Of a DNA stretch of 64,000 nucleotides, positions 18,067 through 26,489 are shown piece after piece. The translations under genes and the position numbers were made by a program. The notes under the pieces are model-generated. The model saw nothing but the letters and a program-made list of their open reading frames with translations. It had not been told where the DNA came from and did no database searches. The first letter of the stretch is position 1. The number at the start of each line of letters is the position of its first letter. This stretch comes from Arcobacter venerupis (GTDB lineage Bacteria; Campylobacterota; Campylobacteria; Campylobacterales; Arcobacteraceae): assembly GCF_013201665.1 (NCBI RefSeq), contig NZ_CP053840.1, forward strand, positions 1,860,001 through 1,924,000, written 5' to 3'.

Positions 18067-18099
18067 ATGTCAATAATATCTTTTAATAATCTAAAATGA
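18067..18099 (+). CDS. Ten-codon leader peptide upstream of the Ddl-like gene
   Basis: ATG 18067 follows a strong SD (AAAAAGGACAAAATAT) and encodes MSIISFNNLK. Its TGA (18097-18099) overlaps the ATG of the ATP-grasp gene (18096) in an ATGA arrangement. The ligase has no SD of its own, so its translation likely depends on ribosomes finishing this peptide. No homologous peptide is known to me; only the SD and overlap support it. Confidence 0.55.
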   Translation: MSIISFNNLK

Positions 18100-19130
18100 T
18101 AGAACAAATTAAAACTCACGAAAACTTACAAAATACGCCAAATGTACTAAATACAAAAATCAATAGCTCTATAGAAATAGTAACTGTTCCCCTTAGTAAA
18201 GATACAAAAAATATTGGTATTAACTTTGATGCAGAACTAATTTTAAGTATCTTATCAAAAAGCTATGAAAAGGTTATTATTACGCTTATTAGCACAGAAG
18301 ATGATTTAAAATCTTTAGTAAAAAGAAAACCTGATTTAGTATTTTCTGGGGTTAAATATTTTAATTTTAACAAAGAAAAAGTTTGGTTAAGTGAGTATTT
18401 AAAAAAACACAACATTGAATATATTACTTCAAATAAAGAAGTTTTAGACAATGAACATGATAAAAACAATGCAAAAACTATTGTAAAAGATGCGAATTTA
18501 AATACTGCGAAATTTTTCACAACTCAACCAGATGAGCATGAAACAGAGAGTTCACTGCCTGTAACATTTCCCCTATTTTTAAAACCAGTATCAAAAAATA
18601 ATCCAGAGGGAATAAATGCCCAATCTGTTGTTTTTGATTTCAAAAAATACCAAGCAAAAGTTTTGGATATTTACAACACTCAAAAATCTCGTACTTTAGT
18701 GGAAAACTATCTATCTGGAAAAGAGTATAGTGTTTCTATTTTAGAGAATAAATCAAAAAATATTCTAACAATATTACCAGTTGAGATTATTGCTGCTAAA
18801 AATAAAAATGGACATAAAATCTTAGATTTTGATGCTAAGCAAAGTAATTTAGAAGAAGTTATTGCAATAGTTGATAAAAAAATCCGTAAAGAAGTTTCAG
18901 CTTTAGCAATTAACTCTTTTATGGCTTTAGGTGGAAAAACTATGGGAGTAATTGATATAAAAATGAGTTACAATGGAATTTTACATTTTATAGAAGCTGA
19001 TTTTATGCCAAGTTTTGAAGAGGGTTATTTTTATAAAGCCTTCCAAATAAATGAAAATATAGATTTTGAACATATGATTTTAAAAATTGCAGATGCTGCA
19101 TTAACATCAAAAATCAAAGATGAGTATTGA
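18096..19130 (+). CDS. Ddl-like ATP-grasp protein (D-alanine--D-alanine ligase relative)
   Basis: 344 residues. The layout matches Ddl: an N-terminal Rossmann-like part (PDLVFSGVKYFNF ... EYLKKHNIEYITSNKEV), a lid/ATP part (LFLKPVSKNNPEG, ENYLSGKEYSVSIL) and the metal site (GVIDIKMSYNG, then IEADFMPSFEEG). In canonical Ddl the last metal motif reads E-x-N; here it is E-A-D. The family's usual PxHGxxGE loop is also not seen. It may ligate other substrates. It is not in a murein cluster here. It depends on the upstream leader ORF for translation and ends in a hairpin shared with the convergent HPP gene. Confidence 0.75.
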   Translation: MIEQIKTHENLQNTPNVLNTKINSSIEIVTVPLSKDTKNIGINFDAELILSILSKSYEKVIITLISTEDDLKSLVKRKPDLVFSGVKYFNFNKEKVWLSEYLKKHNIEYITSNKEVLDNEHDKNNAKTIVKDANLNTAKFFTTQPDEHETESSLPVTFPLFLKPVSKNNPEGINAQSVVFDFKKYQAKVLDIYNTQKSRTLVENYLSGKEYSVSILENKSKNILTILPVEIIAAKNKNGHKILDFDAKQSNLEEVIAIVDKKIRKEVSALAINSFMALGGKTMGVIDIKMSYNGILHFIEADFMPSFEEGYFYKAFQINENIDFEHMILKIADAALTSKIKDEY

Positions 19131-19149
19131 CATTTAAAATGTCAATACT
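19123..19149. terminator. Bidirectional hairpin between Ddl-like and HPP genes
   Basis: A perfect 13-bp inverted repeat (arm AGTATTGACATTT) around a single central A. The left arm covers the last codons and stop of the Ddl-like gene. It is followed by short T runs in both directions and fits a shared terminator for the convergent pair. Confidence 0.7.
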
Positions 19150-19155
19150 TTAAAA

Positions 19156-19665
19156 CTACATCCAATATTGTGGATAAGCTCTATTCTTATGCAAATTATT
19201 ATAGAAAATTGCCACAAGAACTAAAATAATAGAACCCATCAGACTTGGAAAAATCAAATAATCCCAATTTGCACCCAATAAAAACACTATCAACGGATTT
19301 GATCCAGCTGGCGGATGAACTGTTCTTGTGGCAATCATAACTGCAATTGCAGTTGCCAAAGCTAATGCCATACTCCAATACTCATTTCCTAAAATATGCA
19401 AAAAAGCTAAACCAATAAATGTAGATAAGAAATGACCTAAAATCACATTTCTTGGTTGTGAAAATGGACTTTTAGGAAAGCCAAATAACAATACACACGA
19501 AGCTCCAAAAGAACCCATAATCAAAAGATTGTCATAAGATTTTGTGAGATAGCCAATAATTAAAATTGAAATAAATCCACCAAACCATGCAAAAAGTATT
19601 TCACTAATTGGTGATTTTACTGGAAGTGCTTCGCCCTGCCCTTTGAATTTTTTAAAATAACTCAT
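19156..19665 (-). CDS. HPP-family integral membrane protein
   Basis: 169 residues with four or five membrane helices. The family signature is complete: LLIMGSFGASCVLLFGFPKS, QPRNVILGHFLSTFIGL and the eponymous HPP in RTVHPPAGSNPLIVFL. Some HPP proteins in cyanobacteria and plastids transport nitrite; bacterial versions are mostly uncharacterised. ATG 19665 has an AAAAAGGA SD. A TetR operator (19695-19708) lies 30 bp upstream, and the TetR gene itself is the next gene, so this is probably its target. Confidence 0.9.
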   Translation of the reverse strand: MSYFKKFKGQGEALPVKSPISEILFAWFGGFISILIIGYLTKSYDNLLIMGSFGASCVLLFGFPKSPFSQPRNVILGHFLSTFIGLAFLHILGNEYWSMALALATAIAVMIATRTVHPPAGSNPLIVFLLGANWDYLIFPSLMGSIILVLVAIFYNNLHKNRAYPQYWM

Positions 19666-19694
19666 ATTTTTCCTTTTTAATAAATTTAAACAAC

Positions 19695-19708
19695 CAAACG
19701 ATTGTTTG
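19695..19708. promoter_or_regulatory. TetR operator copy 1, upstream of the HPP gene
   Basis: CAAACGATTGTTTG, an imperfect palindrome (CAAAC-GATT-GTTTG) identical to the copy at 20297-20310 in front of the tetR gene. It sits between the tetR stop and the HPP start. Confidence 0.7.
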
Positions 19709-19732
19709 TTTAAATAAGATAAAAAAAAACCA

Positions 19733-20287
19733 TTAGATTAAACTAATGATTTTTTCACCTACTTTTAGATAATTTTCCGATGAATCATATAAATTCATCA
19801 TCATTATTGCACCTTGAGTTAAAGCCACATACTCTTTTGCAAGATTTGATGCTTCTATTTTTGAGTATTTGTTTTTAAAGATTTTTATCAAAGCATTTTC
19901 CCAAGCTGTAAAATATGCTTTTATCTCCTCTTTAAAATCCAAATTCAAACTACTAGCTTCCAAAGCTAAATTTCCAAGTAAACAACCACCCTCACTATGC
20001 AAAAAATAAGCATCAGTTTTTTTTACAATTAACTCGATTTTTTGTTTATCACTCAAATCACTTATATAAGCAATAGAAAAAATCTCTTTTTCAAAATAGT
20101 CATGAATATACTTCAAAGACTCTAAACCTATCTCATCTTTACTCTTAAAATGATGATAAATGCTCCCTTTTATAAGCCCACAAGCTTCGGCTATATTTGC
20201 CATAGAAGTATTTGAATATCCTCGTATTTTAAAAAGTTTAATAGACTCTTTTAAAATCTCTTCTTTTGATGTTTTTTTGATTGCCAT
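19733..20287 (-). CDS. TetR/AcrR-family transcriptional repressor
   Basis: 184 residues from ATG 20287. An in-frame TTG at 20299 lies inside the operator and is less likely. The HTH is plain: KEEILKESIKLFKIRGYSNT then SMANIAEACGLIKGSIYHHF and KSKDEIGLESL. The ligand domain (about residues 65-184) has a C-terminal type seen in TetR_C regulators of the YsiA/AcuR kind, with a cysteine in GGCLLGNLALE. The operator immediately upstream implies autorepression, and the same operator precedes the HPP gene. Confidence 0.92.
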   Translation of the reverse strand: MAIKKTSKEEILKESIKLFKIRGYSNTSMANIAEACGLIKGSIYHHFKSKDEIGLESLKYIHDYFEKEIFSIAYISDLSDKQKIELIVKKTDAYFLHSEGGCLLGNLALEASSLNLDFKEEIKAYFTAWENALIKIFKNKYSKIEASNLAKEYVALTQGAIMMMNLYDSSENYLKVGEKIISLI

Positions 20288-20296
20288 AATTTTATC

Positions 20297-20310
20297 CAAA
20301 CGATTGTTTG
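20297..20310. promoter_or_regulatory. TetR operator copy 2, upstream of the tetR gene
   Basis: CAAACGATTGTTTG, extended here to CCAAACGATTGTTTGG (20296-20311). It ends 10 bp before the tetR ATG and has the same 14-bp core as the site before the HPP gene. Confidence 0.75.
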
Positions 20311-20403
20311 GTAAAAGTTTAGCTAATTACGTTTTTAATGTCAATTATTTTATAAATAGTGTGTTAACATAAAATAATTTAAAAAAAATCTAAAGGATAG
20401 TTT

Positions 20404-21481
20404 TTGTTTTCAATTGATGAATATATGAAAGAACATCGCTTAAAACTTGGAAAATCTATTAAAAATAGATTTAAAATTTATCTTGATACAAAATATTGGG
20501 GATATTTATGTGATGTGGCTTTAGGTAAAAATACTGATGAAAACTTAATAGAAATTTATAATTTATTAATCAAACTTTCTAAAGAAAAGAAAATTATTTG
20601 TCCTTTGAGTTATAGATTATATTCTGAACTTTTTAAACAAAAAGATATAAATAGATTTAATGAAACAACAAAAATCATGGAACTTCTTTCAGAAAATATA
20701 ATAATTATGTTTGAAATGGAACTAATAGAATATGAATTACTTTATTTCCTATACGAAAATTTAAAAGGAAAAAATCTTATTTATGAATCAGATATTTTTG
20801 TTTGGACTAAAGTATGTGATATTTTAGGAGCAATTAATTTTGAACCCTTACCTTTTTTATCAAATGAAAATAATGAATTTATACAAAAAAAATATTTTGA
20901 AGACATTTGGAAATACAGTTTTAGCCAACTTGTTAGTAATAAGCTAGATGAAGAAAAAGAATTAATATTAATTAATTCAACAAAGAATATGGTAAATATA
21001 ATAAATAAGGAAAAAGTTGAATTTGAACATGAACTCAAAACTCAACATAAAGTTTATATGAGTGAAATAGCTGGTTTATTAACAGCAAAATAAAGATAGA
21101 ATAAAATTTACTTTTAGTTATTTTGCTACTAATGAAACTAATTCTAAAGAACAAATAGGTAATGAACCTGAGGATGATATTCAACCTATTATTAATATGA
21201 TTTACAATTTATTTGATAATAAAAAAATGGATACATATTTTCCTACTTTTGATATTCGAGCTAAAATGTTTTCAACCATCAGATGGAATAAAAACCAAAA
21301 TTTTAAAGTAAATGACTTTGATGATATAGGACATATTACTACTGCTTTGCCATATTATGACTATTTTTTTACAGAAAAGAGTTTTTCTACATTAATAAAA
21401 AATGTAGAATATGATAAAAAATATTCTTGTTGTGTTGAATGGAAAACAGAAAATATACTCAATATTTTAAAACAATTATAA
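20404..21481 (+). pseudogene. PIN-like domain gene split by a frameshift
   Basis: Two open frames look like one gene. The first (20404-21093, TTG start, AAAGGA SD) encodes 229 residues with an early acidic motif (IYLDTKYWGYLCD) of the kind that opens PIN-like nucleases, and ends at TAA in GCAAAATAAAGA. The plus-one frame is open from 21092 with no start codon until 21197 and runs to 21481. It contains FPTFDIRAKMFSTIRW, then DFDDIGHITTALPYYDYFFT, the acidic C-terminal core expected of such a fold. Loss or gain of one base in the A-rich stretch near 21087-21095 would join them into about 358 residues. Programmed plus-one frameshifting at AAA-TAA, or an assembly error, is possible. It stands alone, and a defence or toxin role is only a guess. 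Confidence 0.65.
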
Positions 21482-21606
21482 ATAAATTCAATTTCTCTTT
21501 TTAATATTGCATTAATTTTTCTTAGATAATTAAGAATATAAATTTTCCTAAATCAAATCCTCAAATAATTATTTACTTATTTAATTTTCTTTTAACTATT
21601 AAAGCG

Positions 21607-21641
21607 TTAGATTATACTTGCTTATAAAATAATCTAAGGAG
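21607..21641 (+). promoter_or_regulatory. Inverted repeat abutting the aldA SD
   Basis: A 9-bp perfect inverted repeat, TTAGATTAT at 21607-21615 and ATAATCTAA at 21629-21637, with a 13-nt spacer. Its right arm runs into the AAGGAG SD (21636-21641) of aldA. It may be an operator over the promoter or an mRNA hairpin masking the ribosome site. Confidence 0.4.
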
Positions 21642-21647
21642 AATACT

Positions 21648-23096
21648 ATGTCAGAAATAAAAGTCTACCAAATGTATATAAATGGTGAGTTCATCAATCA
21701 TGTTGACGTCCTACCTGTTATTAATCCGTCAGATAAACAAATTATCTCTTATATCCCAAAAGGAACTGTTGAAGATGTTGATGATGCTGTTCAAGCAGCT
21801 TATACAGCTCAGCTTTCTTGGGAAAAATTACCAGCAATTGAGAGAGCTGGTTACCTTAAAAAAATTGCACAAAAAATCAGAGAAAATGCTGATATGTTAG
21901 CAAGAACAATAACTCAAGAGCAAGGAAAAGTTTTAGGACTTGCAACTGTTGAAGTTCATTTTACAGCTGATTATATGGACTATATGGCTGAATGGGCTAG
22001 AAGATATGAAGGTGAGATTATCCAAAGTGATAGACCAAATGAGAATATCTTTTTATTTAAATTACCAATTGGTGTTGCTGCTGGTATTTTACCTTGGAAT
22101 TTTCCATTTTTCTTAATTGCTAGAAAATTAGCCCCTGCACTTTTAACTGGAAATACAATTGTTATAAAACCAAGTGGAGATACTCCAAATAATGCCTTTG
22201 AATTTGCAAAACTTGTAGATGAAGTTGGTCTTCCAAAAGGTGTATTTAACCTTGTGAGTGGAACAGGTTCAGAAGTTGGAAATGCCCTTGCAGGTCATGA
22301 AAAAGTTGGAATTGTAAGTTTTACAGGAAGCGTTCCAACTGGCGTTAAAATTATGGAAGCTGCTGCTAAAAATGTGACAAAAGTTTCATTAGAATTAGGT
22401 GGAAAAGCCCCTGCTATTGTAATGGCTGATGCAAATATTGATTTAGCTGTGGAAGCTATTAAAAACTCTCGAGTAATCAATAATGGTCAAGTTTGTAATT
22501 GTGCTGAAAGGGTTTATGTTCACAAAAGTATTGCAAAAGAGTTTACTGAAAAAATCACAAAAGCAATGTCAGCTACAACTTATGGAAATCCCTTAACAGA
22601 AGAAGTTGACATGGGACCACTGATTAATGAAGCTGCGGTAGCTCATGTGCAAAGTTTAGTTGATAGTGCGGTAAAAGCTGGAGCAACTATTACAACAGGC
22701 GGTAAAAGAGCTTCTAGAAATGATGGTTTTTATTATGAACCTACAGTAATTGTGGATGTAACACAAGATATGAATATTATCCAAGAAGAGATTTTTGGGC
22801 CAGTTTTACCTATTATGACTTTTGAAACATTGGATGAAGCTATTACTTTAGCAAATGATAGTGAATTTGGTTTAACTTCATCTATTTATACACAAAATAT
22901 CGATGTGGCAATGAGAGCTTGTAAAGAGATAAAATTTGGTGAGACATATATAAATAGAGAAAACTTTGAAGCGATGCAAGGTTTCCACGCTGGATGGAGA
23001 AAATCTGGAATTGGTGGAGCAGATGGAAAACATGGACTTGAAGAGTATTTACAAACAAAAGTTGTATATTTACAATATGATTTAAATAAACAATAA
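21648..23096 (+). CDS. aldA: NAD-dependent aldehyde dehydrogenase AldA (lactaldehyde/glycolaldehyde)
   Basis: 482 residues. It resembles E. coli AldA along its full length, with near-identical stretches such as YMAEWARRYEGEIIQSDRP, GILPWNFPFFLIARK, LELGGKAPAIVM (catalytic Glu), NNGQVCNCAERVYV (catalytic Cys) and the C-terminal ENFEAMQGFHAGWRKSGIGG. E. coli AldA oxidises L-lactaldehyde to lactate and glycolaldehyde to glycolate. No fucose or rhamnose genes are nearby, so the physiological aldehyde is uncertain. The gene is alone, with a strong AAGGAG SD and a clear downstream terminator. Confidence 0.95.
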   Translation: MSEIKVYQMYINGEFINHVDVLPVINPSDKQIISYIPKGTVEDVDDAVQAAYTAQLSWEKLPAIERAGYLKKIAQKIRENADMLARTITQEQGKVLGLATVEVHFTADYMDYMAEWARRYEGEIIQSDRPNENIFLFKLPIGVAAGILPWNFPFFLIARKLAPALLTGNTIVIKPSGDTPNNAFEFAKLVDEVGLPKGVFNLVSGTGSEVGNALAGHEKVGIVSFTGSVPTGVKIMEAAAKNVTKVSLELGGKAPAIVMADANIDLAVEAIKNSRVINNGQVCNCAERVYVHKSIAKEFTEKITKAMSATTYGNPLTEEVDMGPLINEAAVAHVQSLVDSAVKAGATITTGGKRASRNDGFYYEPTVIVDVTQDMNIIQEEIFGPVLPIMTFETLDEAITLANDSEFGLTSSIYTQNIDVAMRACKEIKFGETYINRENFEAMQGFHAGWRKSGIGGADGKHGLEEYLQTKVVYLQYDLNKQ

Positions 23097-23105
23097 ACTC
23101 TTTTT

Positions 23106-23130
23106 ATCAGTAAGGATTTTCCTTACTGAT
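23106..23130. terminator. Bidirectional terminator between aldA and the PEBP gene
   Basis: An 11-bp perfect stem (arm ATCAGTAAGGA) with a TTT loop, flanked by T-rich tracts on both strands (preceded by CTTTTT, followed by ATTTTT). It serves the convergent aldA and PEBP genes. Confidence 0.85.
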
Positions 23131-23140
23131 ATTTTTATAA

Positions 23141-23662
23141 TTATCTTCCGTAATATGCAATAATTGAAGATTTTGCTAAAGTATGAGAATTTACATAAAA
23201 TCCAACAACAGCTGCATTTGTTTTTTTGTCTAAATCAAGGCTTTCCACATCTAGTGCATAAACTGTAAAAACATATCTATGAGCTTTGTCACCTAAAGGT
23301 GGACAAGCACCACCAAAACCAGTAATTCCATAATCAGTCACACTTTGAACTATGTTTGTACTCTCTTTATTTCCAAAACCTTTTTCTAAAGTATTTTTAT
23401 CTTTTGAAATATTAAAAACTACCCAATGCCACCATCCACTTCCAGTTGGTGCATCTGGATCATAAACAGTAATAGCAAATGATTTTGTTCCTTTTGGTGC
23501 ATCTTTCCAAGAAAGCTCAGGAGAGATATTTTTCCCAATACAACCAAAACCATTAAAAACTTCATCACTTGAAAGTTGTCCACTTATATCATTACTACTT
23601 AAAGTAAATCCTTGGGCAAATAATCCCATACTAAAAATTAATCCTAAAAATATTTTTTTCAT
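23141..23662 (-). CDS. PEBP-like protein (YbhB/YbcL family), exported
   Basis: 173 residues with a signal peptide (MKKIFLGLIFSMGLFAQG). The phosphatidylethanolamine-binding fold motifs are present: GKNISPELSWKDAPKGTKSF, DPDAPTGSGWWHWVVFNI and the later GDKAHRYVFTVYALD. YbhB/YbcL proteins are small periplasmic or cytosolic proteins whose bacterial function is poorly defined. The start has an AAAAGGA SD. It is a single gene between aldA (convergent) and the AraC regulator. Confidence 0.92.
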   Translation of the reverse strand: MKKIFLGLIFSMGLFAQGFTLSSNDISGQLSSDEVFNGFGCIGKNISPELSWKDAPKGTKSFAITVYDPDAPTGSGWWHWVVFNISKDKNTLEKGFGNKESTNIVQSVTDYGITGFGGACPPLGDKAHRYVFTVYALDVESLDLDKKTNAAVVGFYVNSHTLAKSSIIAYYGR

Positions 23663-23726
23663 ATTTTTCCTTTTGTAAATTTATGTGTATTTTACTAAAT
23701 ATCAAAAACTTTAAGTACAAGAAATA

Positions 23727-24578
23727 TTAGTTTTTATATCGGAATTCTTTTGGTGTTTGATTATGGTATTTTTTAAACTGTGAGATAAACCATGATACAG
23801 TTGCATATCCGCAACTTGTAGAAATATCCGTAATACTATCATTTGTATTTTTTAAAAGTAAAATGGCTTTTTCTAATCTTTTAGTATCAAGCCAAATTTT
23901 TGGAGTTTGATTAAACTCTTTTTTAATATAAGCTCTTATTTTACTTTCTGATAATCTTGTGATTTTACACATATCATCAAGATTTTGTATTAAATCAATA
24001 TTTGACTCTAAAATAAATTTGATTCTATCTTGACTTGTAGATAAAACAGAATTAAAAAAAGAGTCCATTTGATTTTTGTTAAGTCTAATTGTTTGTAAAA
24101 ATATCTCTTCTATTTTTAGCTTTAAAAGATTCTCATCAAATTCTATTTTTAAATACTCTTGAAATATTTCAACACTATTATCAAATAATTTATCACTTTT
24201 AAAACTTGTTTTTACAATATTTTGTTGCTCATTTATATCTATTTGAATATTATATTTATTTAAAAAATCTAAAATAAATTTATCATCAAAATATATTAAA
24301 AGTGATTTATATTTAGACTCTTTTACTGCTCTTTCACTCATGTAATAATTATTTTGAGTAAGAAAAAATATGTCATTTTTTTGTATATTTATATCTTCAT
24401 CCCTTAGATGAATTATCTTTGAACCCTCGAGCAAAATACCCATAGTATGCATTGTTGTTCTTGCATTTACACTGTTATTTTTTGTTTTTGTAATATAGTT
24501 TAAACACAATAAATTATCAATTTTTAAAAGATTTGTATAATTGTTTTCTATAAAATAGTTTGGAACTACATATGTCAA
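23727..24578 (-). CDS. AraC-family transcriptional regulator
   Basis: 283 residues from TTG 24578 (AAGGA SD, longish spacing). The C-terminal 100 residues hold the paired HTH: LDDMCKITRLSESKIRAYIK then KEFNQTPKIWLDTKRLEKAI, LLKNTNDSITDISTSCGYAT and WFISQFKKYHNQTPKEFR. The N-terminal half is cupin-like (ARTTMHTMGILLEGSKIIHLRDEDINIQKND in two parts), so it probably binds a small ligand. It is 21 bp downstream of the histidine kinase and on the same strand, which makes it a candidate output for that locus even though it has no receiver domain. Confidence 0.9.
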   Translation of the reverse strand: MTYVVPNYFIENNYTNLLKIDNLLCLNYITKTKNNSVNARTTMHTMGILLEGSKIIHLRDEDINIQKNDIFFLTQNNYYMSERAVKESKYKSLLIYFDDKFILDFLNKYNIQIDINEQQNIVKTSFKSDKLFDNSVEIFQEYLKIEFDENLLKLKIEEIFLQTIRLNKNQMDSFFNSVLSTSQDRIKFILESNIDLIQNLDDMCKITRLSESKIRAYIKKEFNQTPKIWLDTKRLEKAILLLKNTNDSITDISTSCGYATVSWFISQFKKYHNQTPKEFRYKN

Positions 24579-24599
24579 AGTATATTTTCCTTATGCAAA

Positions 24600-26489
24600 C
24601 TATTTTTCACTAACAATAGTATAATCTTCTGATGGAATAAGAACAGTAAATTCAGCACCTAAATATTCATTATTTTCATATGAATATTTTCTATTTTTTA
24701 CTGTAATTGAACCTTTCATATGTTTTTTTATCATTTCACTAGACATATATAATCCAATTCCAGTTCCTTTATCTTCTTCTTTTGTTGTAAAGTATGCATT
24801 AAATACTTTATCAATAATATTTTCAGAGATTCCACCTGCGTTATCATATATTTTCAACTCAATACAAGGACAGTGTGCAACTTCACTAGATACCATATTT
24901 CCACAAATTTCTATCTCTTTTACCTCAATGAATATGAGTTTTTTCTCCAATTCAGATTTCTCAAATTCATCTATTGAATTATTAAAAATATTCATTAACA
25001 CTTGAATAAATTCATTTTCAAAGCCAAAACCTTTTACTGGTGAAATATTTTTTATAATATCTATTGATCTATTTTTTAGTTTTGCTTGAACAATAAAAAG
25101 AGATTTTTCTATAACTGCTTCTACTTCAAAAAACTTACACTCTTTATCTACTTTAAAATAATCTCTAAAATCATCAATTGTTTTGTTTAAATGTTTTATT
25201 GTATTTTCAATTCCAATAAGAGTTTCTTTTAAAAAATTACTATCTAAACACTCATAATCATTTTTTAATCTAATTCCTGTGGCACTTGTTAAAATAAAAG
25301 ATAATGGCTGTCTCCATTGGTGTGCAATATTTTCAAGCATTTCTCCCATTGCAGCCATTTTTGATTGTTGTGATAAAAGTCTATCTTTTTGAATTAACTC
25401 GTTTGTGATTTTTCTATTTTCGGTTACATCAATATAGATACCCAGCATTCCAATTATTTCATTTTTTATATTTAAAAGAGGAACTTTTGAAGTTATTACA
25501 TAAATAATATTACCAAATTCATCCGTTTGAGTCTCTTCGATTTGTATTTGTGATTTACCACTTTGCATTACTAAATTATCATCTTCAATATATTTAGCAG
25601 CTTCCGTATCTTTCCATGGCATTTCATAATCTGTTTTTCCAATAACTTCAGCTTGGTTATTACATTTTGCATCATTTAAGAAATAATTATTAACACCTAA
25701 ATATTTATTATTTCTATCTTTCCAAAATACAGAAGCTGGAACAGAATCAATAATATTTTGTAATAATAATCTTGAGTTTTTTGTCTCCATTAAACTTTCA
25801 CTTAAACTTTTTTGTGTTTGCATAAGTTGAACTTCAATTTTTAAAATTTTTCTATTCATAATAAAAATCACAAAAATAGTCATAAAAATAATAAATAATA
25901 TAAATACTATAGAAAAGAATGTTGTAAGGGTAATTTGTTCATCAATATGAGCTTTATCATGTTTATCAAGTTTAGTGAATTCATCTAAAATAAATTTTTC
26001 ATATTGAAATACATATTCCATTTTTTTAATTAATGATTCTACTAAAATAAACTGATTACTTTTATCTTTTGATATAAATAATTCACCTTTTAACACAAGA
26101 AGAGGTTTTTGATGTAAATTTTGAGGGTTTAAATTTTTATCATCTAAAATAAGTTTAATTTCACTAATTTCTTTTTTGATTATATACCACAAATCATCAA
26201 ATTTTTTCTTTTGGCTAAGAGGAAAAAAATCAATATTTTTATCAAATTTTTCTATAGAATTATACCAACGTTTTATACTCTCATCTAAATCTTTTGTTAT
26301 TAGAATATCTTCACTATTTATTTTTACTTCTAAAAAACTATTTTTTGCATTTGAAAATTCTGTTAGTTGATTATTTAAAGATTTTATTTTATTAAGAGAA
26401 ATAAATAGAACTGTTCCAATTAAGACTACTCCAAGAATTAGTACTAAAAAGCTATATAAACTTATATCTTTTATTTTTAATTCACTCAT
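24600..26489 (-). CDS. Membrane sensor histidine kinase with PAS domain
   Basis: 629 residues. A first membrane helix lies at about residues 11-32, a periplasmic helical domain of about 155 residues follows, and a second helix spans about 190-213. A PAS domain (about 235-360, VPASVFWKDRNNKYLGVNNYF ... EIIGMLGIYIDVTE) leads to the dimerisation helix with the phospho-accepting His in NIAHQWRQPLSFI (near residue 388), then an HATPase with IYDNAGGISE (G1) and DKGTGIGLYMSS (G2). No receiver domain is attached and no response regulator is adjacent. It overlaps the solute-binding-protein gene upstream by 8 bp, which argues that the two proteins act together in sensing. Confidence 0.95.
   Translation of the reverse strand: MSELKIKDISLYSFLVLILGVVLIGTVLFISLNKIKSLNNQLTEFSNAKNSFLEVKINSEDILITKDLDESIKRWYNSIEKFDKNIDFFPLSQKKKFDDLWYIIKKEISEIKLILDDKNLNPQNLHQKPLLVLKGELFISKDKSNQFILVESLIKKMEYVFQYEKFILDEFTKLDKHDKAHIDEQITLTTFFSIVFILFIIFMTIFVIFIMNRKILKIEVQLMQTQKSLSESLMETKNSRLLLQNIIDSVPASVFWKDRNNKYLGVNNYFLNDAKCNNQAEVIGKTDYEMPWKDTEAAKYIEDDNLVMQSGKSQIQIEETQTDEFGNIIYVITSKVPLLNIKNEIIGMLGIYIDVTENRKITNELIQKDRLLSQQSKMAAMGEMLENIAHQWRQPLSFILTSATGIRLKNDYECLDSNFLKETLIGIENTIKHLNKTIDDFRDYFKVDKECKFFEVEAVIEKSLFIVQAKLKNRSIDIIKNISPVKGFGFENEFIQVLMNIFNNSIDEFEKSELEKKLIFIEVKEIEICGNMVSSEVAHCPCIELKIYDNAGGISENIIDKVFNAYFTTKEEDKGTGIGLYMSSEMIKKHMKGSITVKNRKYSYENNEYLGAEFTVLIPSEDYTIVSEK

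Noticed and set aside
21197-21481. A separate 94-residue gene starting at ATG 21197
   Set aside because: The frame is open and coding-like for another 105 bp upstream, up to the stop of the previous ORF, and no SD precedes the ATG. It is treated as the second half of a frameshifted gene.
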